Shown: positions 36,865 to 47,900 of the stretch, in pieces
How positions within the stretch are numbered: the first letter of the stretch is position 1
How the letters are laid out: each line of letters starts with the position of its first letter
Assembly (NCBI GenBank): GCA_016713405.1
Contig: JADJPF010000007.1
Location: forward strand, 186,001 to 250,000
Reading direction: 5' to 3'
DNA length: 64,000 nt
From: Blastocatellia bacterium
Lineage (GTDB): Bacteria > Acidobacteriota > Blastocatellia > Chloracidobacteriales > JADJPF01
Translations under genes and position numbers: made by a program
The notes under the pieces: generated by a model
The model's database searches: none
The model's input: only the letters and a program-made list of their open reading frames with translations
Told to the model about the DNA's origin: nothing

Positions 36865-38192
36865 ATGTATTTTCTCTATAATGTAGGCTTGTTTTTAGTA
36901 TTAGTGCTAGCTGCCCCCTACCTACTCTATCAAGCAGTTGTACATAAAAAATATCTTGCTAACCTAACTGCTCGTCTAGGCTTAAGTCCAATAAAGTTCT
37001 CTTCTCCCATAAATAAGCCTGTAATTTTAATTCACTGTGTTTCTGTAGGTGAATTCTTGGCTGCTGAAGTTTTAATTGAGCAAATCCATAAAAACTTACC
37101 AACATATCAAATAATAATTACTACTACTACTACTACAGGTCAACATCTAGCTAAAGAACGAGCTAGTAAATTTGCTGAGATTTGTTATTTTCCTTTAGAT
37201 TTTGCTTTTGCAGTAAAAAAGTTTTTTGCTCAAGTCAATCCAGTTGCAATTGTAATTATGGAAACAGAAATTTGGCCGCAATTTTTTCACATAGCTTCTG
37301 AAAATAGAATCCCAATTCTAATTGCTAATGGCCGAATTTCTGATCGCTCTTTTCCTCGATACAAGTTATTAAAATTTTTACTAGTTAGAACTTTAAGTTT
37401 AGTTACTAGATTTATGATGCAATCAACTCAAGATGCAGAAAGGATTTTAGCTCTAGGTGCGCCTCCAAATAGCGTTTTGGTTTCTGGAAATATCAAATAT
37501 GATTTTGGGACACAAGAGCAAAGCAAACGTTTAGACTTAATAGCTATAAAACTAGATAAATTACTTAATCTTTCTCAAAATGCACCACTGTTAGTTTTGG
37601 TAGCACTACACCAGGTGAAGAAGAATTACTTTTAGCTGCTTATCAAAGACTTTTACAGGATAAACTGCTTGCTAACACTAGACTTTTAATTGTTCCTAGA
37701 CGGCCAGAACGCTTTGCAGAAGTAGCAAATCTACTAACCAGTCAAAATATTAAATTTACACATCGATCAAAATTAGACGACTCTAAAAATAATAATCAAA
37801 TTGAACAAGTAATTTTACTAGATAGCATTGGAGAGCTAGCCGCAGTTTATCGATTTGCAACTGTTGTTTTTGTTGGTGGAAGCCTTGTACCATATGGAGG
37901 TCATAATATTTTAGAACCAGCACTTTACCAACGTGCAATCATTACAGGTTCTTATATGAATAATTTCCATCAAATTATTAAAGATTTTCTTGCAGCTAAA
38001 GCTGTTATTCAACTTCCTGCTTTAGAAAAACAAGAGTTAATCTTAGAGATAACAGAAAAACTTAGCTATTTACTTAAGAATGAGTCTGCTAATAAGCAGT
38101 TAGGAGAAAATGCTTATCAAGTAATAGCAAAAAATCGAGGGGCATTCACACAACAACTAGAAGTAATACTAGATATTGTAAATAAAAAATAA
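36865..38192 (+). CDS. waaA: 3-deoxy-D-manno-octulosonic acid (Kdo) transferase (one frameshift)
   Basis: A GT-B glycosyltransferase that transfers Kdo from CMP-Kdo to lipid A precursor on the inner membrane. N-terminal membrane anchor (FLYNVGLFLVLVLAAPYLLYQ). Family motifs: HCVSVGEFLAAEVLI, MFPLD-like CYFPLDFAFAV and METEIWPQFF. One base is lost near 37605. The other frame gives VFGSTTPGEEELLLAAYQRL, then LIVPRRPERF and VFVGGSLVPYGGHNILEPA, the CMP-binding signature, up to TAA at 38192. All key motifs exist across both frames, so the gene was probably intact. lpxK follows 19 bases later. It shows that the cell makes lipopolysaccharide. Confidence 0.9.
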
Positions 38193-38211
38193 TTTCTACC
38201 CTAGCCTAAAA

Positions 38212-39294
38212 ATGACTCAACCCTCTGACTTTTTACCTAAATCTAAATTGCTCCGCGCATTTATTTACTTACCAGCCAAGCTATATCAATTGATTGTTAG
38301 TTTGCGAATGCTGCTTTATGAACAGCAGTATTTCCAAGCAAAAACTTTAAGTAAAACTGTGATTAGTGTTGGAAATATTTCTGTTGGTGGAACAGGAAAA
38401 ACTCCATTGATAGAATATATTGCTAGATTTCTTAATGAAGAAAACTTAGAAACAGCCATTCTTAGCCGAGGTTATAAACGTGCAAATAACACAAAAAAAC
38501 AGTTAGTAATTTCTGATGGAAAACAAATGCTTGCATCTTTGCTTGAAGCGGGGGATGAAGCCTTTATGTTGGCTGAAAAGTTAAAAGGAGTAAAAATTAT
38601 TGTTGGTGCAAACCGCTTTCAAACAGGACAGTTAGCCATAAAAGACTTAGGTTGTGATGTGATTTTGCTTGATGATGGATTTCAACACTTAAAACTTAAG
38701 CGAGATTTAGATATTGTTATGCTAGATGCTACTAATCCTTTTGATAATGGGGAAATGATTCCCTATGGCAAATTAAGAGAGCCTCTTTATGGTCTAAAAC
38801 GCGCTCAAATGATTGTTGTTAGCCGAGCAGATCGAGAAATTAACAGAGATCTAATTTTTCAAGTTTTATCAGGTTTAGAATTAAATATTCCTGTTTTTTA
38901 CTCTGACCATGATTTTGTAGGACTTCGAGAACTAGCAACTAATAAACCTATTGCACTACGTAAACTTATTAGTGCTAAAGTAGCTATTTTATGTGCTTTA
39001 GGAAATCCTGATGTTTTTATCTCTGATTTGGAAAGCTATCAAGCCAAAGTAGTTTCAAAACATGTCTTCATCGACCACCATAACTACCAACAAATAGATA
39101 TAGATAAAATAGTATTGGAAGCAAAAGAAGCTAAAGCAGAGTTTATTGTTACTACAGAAAAAGATGCAGTAAAACTTCGTAAATTCTCTTTTGAACTACC
39201 AGTTTATGTTGTTGAAATAAAAGTAAGTATTGAAGATGAACCAAGGTTCAAATCTTTAATACTTAAAACTGTAATGAAAAAGCTTAAAACCTAG
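38212..39294 (+). CDS. lpxK: Tetraacyldisaccharide 4-prime-kinase
   Basis: A 360-residue lipid A enzyme that phosphorylates the 4-prime position of the tetraacyl disaccharide, with ATP, at the inner membrane. The N-terminal amphipathic helix precedes the P-loop SVGNISVGGTGKTPLIEY. Further family motifs: ILSRGYKR, VGANRFQTGQLAIKDLG, ILLDDGFQHLKLKRDLDIVM and FSDHDF-like FYSDHDFVGL. The length is normal. It follows waaA closely, as in many diderms. It converges with nrdJ with only two bases between the genes. Confidence 0.93.
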   Translation: MTQPSDFLPKSKLLRAFIYLPAKLYQLIVSLRMLLYEQQYFQAKTLSKTVISVGNISVGGTGKTPLIEYIARFLNEENLETAILSRGYKRANNTKKQLVISDGKQMLASLLEAGDEAFMLAEKLKGVKIIVGANRFQTGQLAIKDLGCDVILLDDGFQHLKLKRDLDIVMLDATNPFDNGEMIPYGKLREPLYGLKRAQMIVVSRADREINRDLIFQVLSGLELNIPVFYSDHDFVGLRELATNKPIALRKLISAKVAILCALGNPDVFISDLESYQAKVVSKHVFIDHHNYQQIDIDKIVLEAKEAKAEFIVTTEKDAVKLRKFSFELPVYVVEIKVSIEDEPRFKSLILKTVMKKLKT

Positions 39295-39296
39295 AT

Positions 39297-42200
39297 TTAC
39301 TTACATTTAGAATAGCCACAATCACGACAAGAATCACAATTAGAAGCATGTTCTAGCTGTCCGCCACATTCTGGACAAGTGCCTACAATTGAAACTTCCT
39401 TGTTGCGAGAAGTATCAGTCTTACCTGTTAGACGACGTTTAGTAATTAAAATACATTCTGCAATTGCTTGTTCTGGTGAAGTGCAAAGCCTTTGATTAAA
39501 CCAAACTGAATGTGTACCAGTAACTTTATTTAAGCTTCGTGCTACTTCTTCAGCTTCAAACCCTCCGCGTAACATCTTGGAAGCTAGCAAACCAACAGAA
39601 GCGCTAATTGGGCCAGAAGTAAAGATTTCTAACACCCCGTTATAGTCATGATTTACTGTTACATATAAATTGACTCCATCAAAAGTTATCCGCCAAGTGT
39701 AGCCTACTAACTCTTTAGGTCTTTCTACATGCACAAGATTTCCAGCCGCTTTTTGTGGCTCTGCTTTACTTACTGTGCTATTGCTGGATTTTTCTACATT
39801 TTCTTTTTGTGTTGTTGGCTCTGTTTGTTTAATAGCTGTTAAAACTTGACCTTCACGGCTTCCATCTCGATAGTAAGAAACACACTTTACTTTTAAGCTA
39901 CGAGCTAGGCGATAGAGCCTATCAACGTCTGCTACTGTGTCATTTGCTGAACCATTACAAGTTTTAGAAATAGAGTTATCAACATGTTTTTGAAATGTAG
40001 CTAATACACGAACATGTTCTTCTGCTCCAATTTCATAAGCATTAATAAAATAGTCAGGTAGTTCTGATTGTCGCTCTACAACAGTTTGAGCAGCTTTTTC
40101 AATAGATGCTTCATCCAATGGATCGTACTTAATACCTAAAGCTTGAGCAGCTAAAGGATGTACGTAGAATCTTTTTCCTAAAGTATCTTGCCTTAAATAA
40201 GCCCAAGAAAAGTTAGGTTCGATGCCAGAAGAAGTTTCAGCTACTAAGCTAATTGTTCCTGTTGGCGCAACTGTTGTTGTTTCATAATTACGAGGAGTTA
40301 GAGGACGTTTTGCATCAATTCCAATATCTTTATAGAGAAACTCTTTATAAAGTTCTTCATTTGGCGGAAGTTCTGGGAAAACTCCCTTTTCTTGTCCTAG
40401 GTCAAAGCTTGCTTCCCAAGATTCTTTGCGGATAAATTTCATTAATTTTTCTGCTAGGTCTAAGCTTTCTTGAGAACCATAGCGAATGCCAAGTTTTAAG
40501 AGCAAATCAGCATAGCCCATAATCCCTAAACCTACGGGACGTGTTCGAGAAACTACATCTTGAATTTGTGGTAGCGGCCAGGCACAAACATCTACTACAT
40601 TATCTAAAAATCTAATACTTGTATGAACTGCGCTACGTAGAGCAGACCAGTTAATAACGCCTGCGTCACAAAACTTAGCAACATCTACTGAACCAAGATT
40701 GCATGAGTTATAAAAGTGAAGAAATTCCTCGCCGCAATTATGGACTACTATCCCATTGGCAATAAAGGAATTAGTAAGAGGTTCAGTTAAATCATAAACA
40801 TCTTCAATACCTTCTGATGTAATGCTTTCTACTGTAGCAATAAAGTGTTCTTTATTAGGTTGACGCTTCCGATTAGCAAGAATTATTTCCAGTTTGGTTT
40901 GTTTATTTGGTACTAAGAAGCCTATTTCCTTAGTAAAAGTCTCAATATTACCTTTGGAAATATGTAGCTCATGATAAGCTTGGCAATTGTAGTTACGAAG
41001 TCCACCTTTAGAGTCAGGGAAAGCTCGTTCGCCAGCAGGCCGACGCTCTAAATAAATTCTACTTGCAATACCAAAATTAAGGAGTAGGCGTTGTACTGAT
41101 TCAAGTAAATCTTTAGAAATAGAAGTTAAACGAACATGATTTCCTTTTTGAGCATCAACATGCACCGTGCCATCAGCAGAAAATAAGGCTTGTAGAAATC
41201 CACGCTGCATATTTTCTGAGCCTTTATAAACGTTCTCAGGAACTTGTAATTTATTTTCTGTTAATCCATATTTTTCAACGACTTGATAAAATCTTGTTGA
41301 GCTAACGCGAGTCTGGGCCTGACCTTTAACAGCTACCGTTGAAATAGGATAGACTCCAGCTTCTTCAACTGTAAGAGGTGCAACAAAGTCATTAACATAT
41401 TCAGCAAACATTGGTGCAAGTATTTGTTCTTCACCAAAAAAACCTAGTACAACACGGTTAACAGATTTATTTATATGTCCATCACCAACAAGCCAGCCAA
41501 GCGTTCTACCCATTTCTAAGCTGCCTTCTGTACCAAATCCACCTTTACGGTTAAGAATATGAATTTTGTCACCAACTTTTAGCTTATCTAATTCTACCCA
41601 ACCGCTAGGAGTCATAATCTGATGGTTGGCTGTTGCACGAAGGGTATAGCCCTCTTGGGTGCATAGCTTAAATACTTCCTTTTGCCCTGTCCAAAAGACA
41701 GGAGAAGCTTTTGTAATATTTTGTTTATGTCCAAAACGTCCATCTACTACTATTTGGAAAAATTCATTGTTTGCTTTGCTAAAATCATGAAAAAGGCTAG
41801 CCGCAGTAATTAACCCTTGTGATGTGTAAATTAGAGTATCTCCAGTAACACAAGGATTACAGCTATAAATCTCTCCCATAGAATTCATTAAGTAGTTATG
41901 TCGATTTACTTCATCAATAAAAATAATTCCTGGTTCGGCATATTTCCAAGCTGATTCAACAATACGCCGCCAAATATCAGGAGCATAAATCATTCCAGCT
42001 TTAGGAGGCTTTTGGCCTTCATATTCATAGTCTTTGCCTGTTGTTGGGTCAAAAATAGACTTCTCCCAAGCTTTGCCTTCAAATTCGGTTTGGAACCACT
42101 CATTGCGGTCAACTGCTAAAAGAAAATCATCTGTAACGGTTACAGAAATGTTGAAGTTGGTTAAAGAGGACTGGTCATTTTTAGCATGAATAAAGCGTAA

Positions 42201-42752
42201 AATATCCGGGTGACTAATACGTAGTATGCCCATGTTGGCACCGCGACGAACGCCGCCTTGTTTAACGGTTTCTGTCATTGTATTAAAGATATTCATAAAA
42301 GAAACCGGGCCAGAAGCTACTCCATGAGTAGAAGCAACAATAGAACCAGATGGACGAAGTTTCTCAAAAGTCATCCCTGTGCCGCCCCCTGATTTGTGAA
42401 TAAGTCCAGCGGCTTTAACTGAATCCAGGATTGCTGCAATTGAATCTGGTACATCTAGTACAAAACAAGCTGCTAGTTGACCATCTTCTTTACCAGCGTT
42501 TACTAAACAAGGAGTGTTAGGAATAAATTTACGTTCTAACATCAATTGATAGGCTGATTGATAGAATTTTTGCTTTTGATTAACGTCTGTTTCTGCTTTT
42601 GCAATCGCTGTTACTACTCTTTTACAAATAGCTTCCCAGTTTTCTAAAGCATTTCCTTCATTGTCTTTTAGCGCGTAACGTTTGGCAACAACTTTTTCTG
42701 TGTTAATGCTTAAGGATTTACCTTGCCAAACTTTATTAGTGCTAGCACTCAT
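39297..42752 (-). CDS. nrdJ: Adenosylcobalamin-dependent ribonucleotide reductase with intein
   Basis: Class II ribonucleotide reductase, reducing NTP or NDP to deoxy forms with a B12-derived thiyl radical. The start is ATG 42752 with GGGAG eight bases upstream; the longer TTG start is unlikely. Host parts: MLERKFIPNTPCLVNAG, FVLDVPDSI, KSGGGTGMTFEKLRP, GGVRRGANMGI, then YSCNP, the intein, and CGEEFLHFYNSCNLGSVDVA. Later motifs are VGLGIMGYADLLLKLG, TVAPTGTISLVA and SISKTCNGSANDTV. A C-terminal TSCPD-type domain (WRITFDGVNLYVTVNHD, SKMLRGGFEAEEV) and a zinc ribbon (CPECG, CRDCGYSKC) finish it. Without the 372-residue intein it has about 779 residues, normal for the family. Confidence 0.95.
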   Translation of the reverse strand: MSASTNKVWQGKSLSINTEKVVAKRYALKDNEGNALENWEAICKRVVTAIAKAETDVNQKQKFYQSAYQLMLERKFIPNTPCLVNAGKEDGQLAACFVLDVPDSIAAILDSVKAAGLIHKSGGGTGMTFEKLRPSGSIVASTHGVASGPVSFMNIFNTMTETVKQGGVRRGANMGILRISHPDILRFIHAKNDQSSLTNFNISVTVTDDFLLAVDRNEWFQTEFEGKAWEKSIFDPTTGKDYEYEGQKPPKAGMIYAPDIWRRIVESAWKYAEPGIIFIDEVNRHNYLMNSMGEIYSCNPCVTGDTLIYTSQGLITAASLFHDFSKANNEFFQIVVDGRFGHKQNITKASPVFWTGQKEVFKLCTQEGYTLRATANHQIMTPSGWVELDKLKVGDKIHILNRKGGFGTEGSLEMGRTLGWLVGDGHINKSVNRVVLGFFGEEQILAPMFAEYVNDFVAPLTVEEAGVYPISTVAVKGQAQTRVSSTRFYQVVEKYGLTENKLQVPENVYKGSENMQRGFLQALFSADGTVHVDAQKGNHVRLTSISKDLLESVQRLLLNFGIASRIYLERRPAGERAFPDSKGGLRNYNCQAYHELHISKGNIETFTKEIGFLVPNKQTKLEIILANRKRQPNKEHFIATVESITSEGIEDVYDLTEPLTNSFIANGIVVHNCGEEFLHFYNSCNLGSVDVAKFCDAGVINWSALRSAVHTSIRFLDNVVDVCAWPLPQIQDVVSRTRPVGLGIMGYADLLLKLGIRYGSQESLDLAEKLMKFIRKESWEASFDLGQEKGVFPELPPNEELYKEFLYKDIGIDAKRPLTPRNYETTTVAPTGTISLVAETSSGIEPNFSWAYLRQDTLGKRFYVHPLAAQALGIKYDPLDEASIEKAAQTVVERQSELPDYFINAYEIGAEEHVRVLATFQKHVDNSISKTCNGSANDTVADVDRLYRLARSLKVKCVSYYRDGSREGQVLTAIKQTEPTTQKENVEKSSNSTVSKAEPQKAAGNLVHVERPKELVGYTWRITFDGVNLYVTVNHDYNGVLEIFTSGPISASVGLLASKMLRGGFEAEEVARSLNKVTGTHSVWFNQRLCTSPEQAIAECILITKRRLTGKTDTSRNKEVSIVGTCPECGGQLEHASNCDSCRDCGYSKCK
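40737..41852 (-). other. Intein with LAGLIDADG-type endonuclease inside nrdJ
   Basis: 372 residues, in frame, from Cys1 (CVTGDTLIYTSQG) to the C-terminal SFIANGIVVHN, followed by the +1 extein Cys (CGEEF). Splicing blocks are intact: A (CVTGDTLI), B (TLRATANHQIMT), F/G (VYDLTEP, IANGIVVHN). The homing endonuclease core carries two LAGLIDADG helices with acidic residues, LGWLVGDGH and LQALFSADG, so it may still cut DNA. Insertion is between Pro and Cys of NPCGEE, the site of the radical-forming Cys and a known reductase intein site. Reductase activity therefore depends on splicing. Confidence 0.95.
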
Positions 42753-43076
42753 GACTTTTGCTCCCAAATTTTACGTAATAGTTTAGTTAAATTTAGCTAA
42801 CTAATTAAAAATACAACATTATTGTTTTTATTAATATTTTGTAGATTAAAATAAGCTATAGAATATAGATTAAGTATTATTTTAAGTAGAGAAATAGTTA
42901 TAGCTTTTTTAATTAGGGAATGCTAGACCTGGCTTTTATGTGTGTCAACAGCGAAATACAATATATTTGTGGCTACTAGGATAACCTATTAGTTTTTAAA
43001 CAGCTTATATTTTTGCTCTTATTTCTTATAAAAATAGATCAAGAAAGGAAAATTAGCTTAACACTATTAGTTGTGG
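42753..43076. other. Gene-free region upstream of nrdJ
   Basis: 324 bases, AT-rich. I looked for a cobalamin riboswitch, given the B12 enzyme, and saw no conserved core. An ACAATATATTTGTGG segment near 42958 resembles half of an NrdR-box pair, but only one copy is present. Presumably holds the nrdJ promoter. Confidence 0.3.
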
Positions 43077-43436
43077 TTAATCTCCATACAGCCCACGACT
43101 AATAGATGTTTTTCTGATCAAATTGGCAGAAAAGTTTTTCGCCCAAAGAGTAAATATTTCTTCTGGGTCTAATTGATTTTGCAGAAATATATCTATTGCC
43201 AAGTAGTTAGCTTCAGGATGAGAACGAAAGCTTATATGTCCTATAGGAAGTATTAAGCTATAAGCATAACCACCTTGAGGTAAGGTTAATAATGTTATTT
43301 CTGTAGTTGTAGGATGGGATAGTTTAGTAGCAGAATCTTTTAGGAGAGTTAAAAAAATGTCTTGATTAGATAATAGGTTTTTTTCTATTCCAAATAAATC
43401 TGCAAGTAGATGTTGGGCAGGTAGAATTTTTTCCAT
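43077..43436 (-). CDS. SpeD-like protein lacking the self-cleavage serine
   Basis: A 119-residue protein of the prokaryotic S-adenosylmethionine decarboxylase fold by pattern and length: HLLADLFGIEKNLL, LPQGGYAYSLILP, GHISFRSHPEANYLAIDIF. In SpeD the motif is ESHISIHTxPE, in which the Ser becomes the pyruvoyl cofactor. Here the aligned residues are IGHISFRSHPE, so both the Glu before the cut and the Ser are absent, and autoprocessing and decarboxylation should not happen. A later Cys expected in the family is also not seen. Possibly a non-catalytic subunit or a repurposed paralogue. It stands alone. Confidence 0.65.
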   Translation of the reverse strand: MEKILPAQHLLADLFGIEKNLLSNQDIFLTLLKDSATKLSHPTTTEITLLTLPQGGYAYSLILPIGHISFRSHPEANYLAIDIFLQNQLDPEEIFTLWAKNFSANLIRKTSISRGLYGD

Positions 43437-43708
43437 GCTTTTTGCTCATTTAATAAAAAATAATAAATTTTTATCTATAGAATAAATAACTAATATTTAT
43501 ACTTGACAGGGGTTTAACAAGTATAAAAACAAACTATAGATTATCGCTAAAAAGGCTTATTGTACAGTATTTTATAAATGGTTTTAGCGTTGATTCTAGT
43601 TGGACAATGAACAACTTTCCAAGGCAAGAAACGATAATTGTCAAGATTATAATTTTTATAAATTAAATAAAAATACTAAAAACTTAAGAGCAAGGATAAA
43701 TTAATATT

Positions 43709-44413
43709 TTGAACAAGTTAAAAGACTTAAAAGAAATTGTTATTAACCGTCGTGCTACACGTCAATTTCGTAAAGATCCTATAGATGTAGAACTACTAAA
43801 TGAGTTACTAGATATTGCTCATTGGGCCCCAAGTGGTTATAACCTACAACCAACGCATTTTCTAGTAGTTACAGACGAAAAATTAAAACAAGCACTTTTT
43901 CCGATTTGTATGCAACAACGGCAAATTTTAGAGGCACCTGCAATTATTGTGTTTGCTGGAGATCGGCAAGTAGTGGAAAATAATTTTGAAAAAGTTTTGG
44001 CTATGGATTTAGCTGTTGGGGCAATTAATAATGAATATGCAAATAACATGCGTGGATTTGTTTCTTTGGCTTTTAAGCAAGGCCCATTAGGGGTTAATTG
44101 GCTTTGGAAAGCATTATTAGTTCCTATTGTGAGGTTATTTAAGCCTATTCCTAGTATTCCAGGCGTTTATAAACGTTACTGGATTGCCAAACAAGTAATG
44201 TTAACAGCAATGAATTTTATGATAGCTGCTAAAGCAGCAGGTTTAGCAACAGTACCAATGGAAGGTTTTGATGAGGGAAAACTAAAAAGTCTCCTTAATA
44301 TTCCAAGTAGTTTTGAAGTCCCAATAATTATTCCTGTTGGTTATGGATTAACAAATGACTCAAAAAAAACACGACTTCCTTTACAAGAAATTTTGCACAA
44401 AAACAAATGGTAA
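43709..44413 (+). CDS. Nitroreductase-family flavoprotein
   Basis: A 234-residue FMN enzyme. It appears to begin with TTG at 43709, with AAGGA 12 bases upstream; no in-frame ATG exists before residue 60. Family motifs: the FMN-phosphate contact RRATRQFRKDPID, WAPSGYNLQPTHFLVV, AMDLAVGAINNEY, then AGLATVPMEGFDEGKLKSLL and IIPVGYGL near the C-terminus. An extra segment at about 110-150 (FKQGPLGVNWLWKALLVPIV) is longer than usual. These enzymes reduce nitro compounds or quinones with NAD(P)H. The substrate is unknown. Confidence 0.85.
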   Translation: MNKLKDLKEIVINRRATRQFRKDPIDVELLNELLDIAHWAPSGYNLQPTHFLVVTDEKLKQALFPICMQQRQILEAPAIIVFAGDRQVVENNFEKVLAMDLAVGAINNEYANNMRGFVSLAFKQGPLGVNWLWKALLVPIVRLFKPIPSIPGVYKRYWIAKQVMLTAMNFMIAAKAAGLATVPMEGFDEGKLKSLLNIPSSFEVPIIIPVGYGLTNDSKKTRLPLQEILHKNKW

Positions 44414-44479
44414 ATAGAATAGTTTTATAAAAGGTTTTTTAAGAAAAATAGAACTTAATATAAGTTTGCTCAGAAAATA

Positions 44480-44506
44480 AATAGGAACCCCAAAGAGGTT
44501 CCTATT
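44480..44506. terminator. Terminator-like hairpin between convergent genes
   Basis: AATAGGAACC pairs with GGTTCCTATT around a 7-base loop, followed by TATTCTTT on plus and TATTTTC on minus. It separates the nitroreductase gene and the small minus-strand gene. Confidence 0.7.
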
Positions 44507-44519
44507 TATTCTTTAAGCC

Positions 44520-44750
44520 TTATGAATGTGAGCGTTGTGCGCTTACAGTTGTTTCTGTATCGTGAATATCTACTTCAATTAATCCTTGACGATATAAAGC
44601 ATAGCCAGAAGATGTAGAAGCAATCACCGCAGGGATCCCACGTTGAACAAACCACTGTTGCCAAGCGACAAGGTCACGATAATCATCTGAACGTTTGCTT
44701 TTTACAAAAGTTGAGAAGCGGTTGGTTTCAGTAATAGCAACCTGTGACAT
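44520..44750 (-). CDS. Small protein of unknown function, 76 residues
   Basis: Strong ribosome site (AAGGAGTTCGT before ATG) and a terminator after it support a real, well-translated gene. The sequence is polar (MSQVAITETNRFSTFVKSKR) with a central WQQWFVQRGIPAVIAS and an Asp/Glu-rich tail (LIEVDIHDTETT). No signal peptide, membrane helix or Cys motif. Not recognised. Confidence 0.65.
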   Translation of the reverse strand: MSQVAITETNRFSTFVKSKRSDDYRDLVAWQQWFVQRGIPAVIASTSSGYALYRQGLIEVDIHDTETTVSAQRSHS

Positions 44751-44981
44751 ACGAACTCCTTTATTATTAAAAAAATGATTATTAAGAATTAGTTTTATGT
44801 TTGTTTACTTTTCCATTAGCTGGAAAGCTCATTATTATTTACTAAAATAACACAGATGTAAACTAAAAAGTTAGTTTTCTTTTTAGTTTATTTAAAGAAT
44901 TTTTTCTCCTTACCTCTTTGCTTTGAGCATTTATCAATTTAGATTAAGTTGATAAATGTAGGGAAAAATAGGGGTATTTAT

Positions 44982-47900
44982 TTAATTATTTTTTAGAAAT
45001 TTCTCAGAATAAGCAACTTCTGAAATAGGGATTTTTTCTGATTGCCAACGAGATACGATGTATTGAAAATGTTTTTTTGCTTGAGGTAGATTTGATTGGA
45101 TCTCTGCAATTTTGCCAAGGTAATAATTAGCTTTTAGGTTATCTAAAATTACTTCTGTTCCAATAGGACTAGCTGATTGTTGGTGCATAACCATTGGCGC
45201 ATTAGCTAGTTTGGTAAACTCAACTTGAGCTTCACTATATCTTTCTAACATAAATAAACAACGTCCAATAGCAAGTTGATAATTATGTTCTATACCAGAT
45301 TGTTTACGTAATTCTAACCATAAATCTAAAGCTAAAGAGTAATTTTTGCGGGCTTCAGCCAAACTTGCCTTAGCATATAGCTTAAGCATTGCTGCGCTAA
45401 ATTGAGTATAAGACTTTTTATTTAGCTGAAGAAATTTTTCTATTTCTATTTCCACTTTTTCTAATTCACCTAGTGCAATTAGTAGTTTAATGTAATTAAG
45501 TTCTACGTTTCGGTCATTATAGCGAGAGAAAAGATCTAACTGAGATGAAGCATCTTCCATTAATTTTTGGCTATTATTTAATGCTTGTTTTGCTTTTGTA
45601 AGATCGCCCATTTCTAAATAAAACAAAGCTAGTTCAACATATGTTAAAACAGCCATTGGACGAGTTCCTCTATCTAACTCATCTTCAATTGCACTAGTAA
45701 AATACTTAATTGTATCTTCTTTATTTCCTCTTAAGAGAGCAATCATAGCTAAGGATTTAATACTATCAGCCCCACCAAGATTTTTGTCTTTTAGTGCTAA
45801 TTGTTTACGATAATAAGCTTCTGCTTGGTCAAGGTCGTTTAAAACCCTATAGGCTGCTGCTATTTTCCAGTAAGGATAATAATTAATAAAATCGGGTTTG
45901 ATTTCTAAGGCTTTTTTATATTCTAAAAGTGCTTTATCTGCTTGACCTGCAAGTAGATAAATATCTCCCATTGTATCATGTGGGTTAGGTTCATTGGGTC
46001 TAGCTAAAACATATTTGCTTGCATGTTCTATAGCTTGAGAGAAATTTCCTTTAGCTGCATATGCGTAAGCTAAACGATTATGTCCTTCTAAATAATCTGG
46101 ATCAAGTTTAACTGTTTGTTGAAAAGCTATAATTGCAGCATCAAGCTGTTCGTCTGATAAATAAGCTGTTCCTAATTGGCGAAAAGCTTCTTTATCTTTA
46201 GGGAACCTTTCGGTAATCTCCTTAAAAATTTCAATTCTTTTTTCTGATTGACCTTCAATTAATGCTTCAAGACCACGAATATAAAGCTTTTCCTTACTAG
46301 CTACACGATCTATTAGCTCAACAGCTTTGCTAATAGCAGCACGAGTCCCTTTTTCATCTTCTAACCTTAATTTAGCTAATCCTAATTGTAGGTAGGCCAT
46401 TGCAAAATTAGGATCTATTGCAACAGCTTTTTCAAATTCAACTACTGCATCTGATAAATAAAGTTGTAAGGATTTTTCAACACCTTGTTCATAGTGTTTA
46501 TAAGCTGTGATTGAAGAAGTAGTTACTTCACTTATAGAAATATCAGGTTTATTTGTATTTTTAATTCCAAAGTGATTAGTCAATTTTACGGTTAGCTCAT
46601 CAACAATTGAGAAAATATCATTAATATTTTCACCATCAATTTTATCAGAGAAAATTATTTTACCGCTAGCAGTATCTTGCAGATTAATAGTTAAGCGGAT
46701 TCGCTTACCTATTTTTAATATAGTTCCTGTAACAAAAGCAGGGACATGGGTTTGTTGGGCAATTTCTAAGACTTTTTCACGATTTAAGTTCTTTGGTTCA
46801 TTATTATTAACTCTTGCTACAAGCTCATAAATTTGTTGACTACTAACAATGTCAAAAGCTTCAATTTGTGCAAGATTTGTTGTTAGCATTTCTGCTAATC
46901 CACGTTCAAGCCATTTTAATTCTTCATCCTGAGAAATATTTTCAAAATATATAACAGCTAAAGAAAATTTTTCTAAATTTTTATTATTACTTATAGGTAA
47001 GTTATTTATAGGAATAGTTTTAGAGTTTTGCCAGAAAGTAAACACAAGCGTTGTAGTTAGCATAGCTACTAGGCTTACTACAACTAAGCGAAATAACTTG
47101 GTTTTAGTTAAGGATGTTAAGTAAAAAGTATTAGCTGTAGCCTGTTTTATATCTATTTTTTTAGTTGTGCTAACATCAGTACTAGAAGTAATTTTATTGA
47201 TAGAATTTGCTATAGTACGATCACTATCAGCAAGTTTAATGACTATATCCCCACTATTGTTTTTGCGGATTTTTTCAAGAAATTCTGGTGGGTTACGAAT
47301 ACTAGAAATAGAAGTTTCTACTTCTATTTCTAATTTTATAGCACGTAAAATTTCTACTATTGGGCTAAGATTTTGATAACGATCATCAGGGTTTTTAGCT
47401 ATAGTTTTATTTGTTAGATTTACTATCTCTTGGGGTAAATCTGCTCGAAACTCTGATATATCTGGAGGATTATACTGTAGGGTAGCAACTAATTTTGCTC
47501 CTAAATTGCGACCGTCAAAAGGTAGATGACCACTTAAAGCTTCATAGAACATAACTCCAAAAGCAAAAATATCACTACGAATATCTGCTGGCTGGCATTG
47601 GATCATTTCAGGAGCTAAATATCCAACTGTGCCTTGGATAATATTTGGATCGCTTTTTAGTTCATCTGTAGCAGGCTTTTCTGCAAATTCATATTCTAGT
47701 TTTGCTAGCCCAAAGTCCAGGATTTTAATAAAACCATCTTTGGTTAGCATAATGTTTTCTGGTTTTAAGTCTCGATGAATAATTTTTGCTTGATGAGCTT
47801 TGTCTAATCCTTCAGCAATTTTAAGAAATATGTCTAGTGCTTCCGATAACTTTAAGTGGCTTTTTGCTAGGTGTTCACGTAGGGTAATACCATTAACAAA

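Noticed and set aside
42753..43076. Cobalamin riboswitch or NrdR boxes before nrdJ
   Set aside because: No riboswitch core is visible and only one weak NrdR-like half is found.
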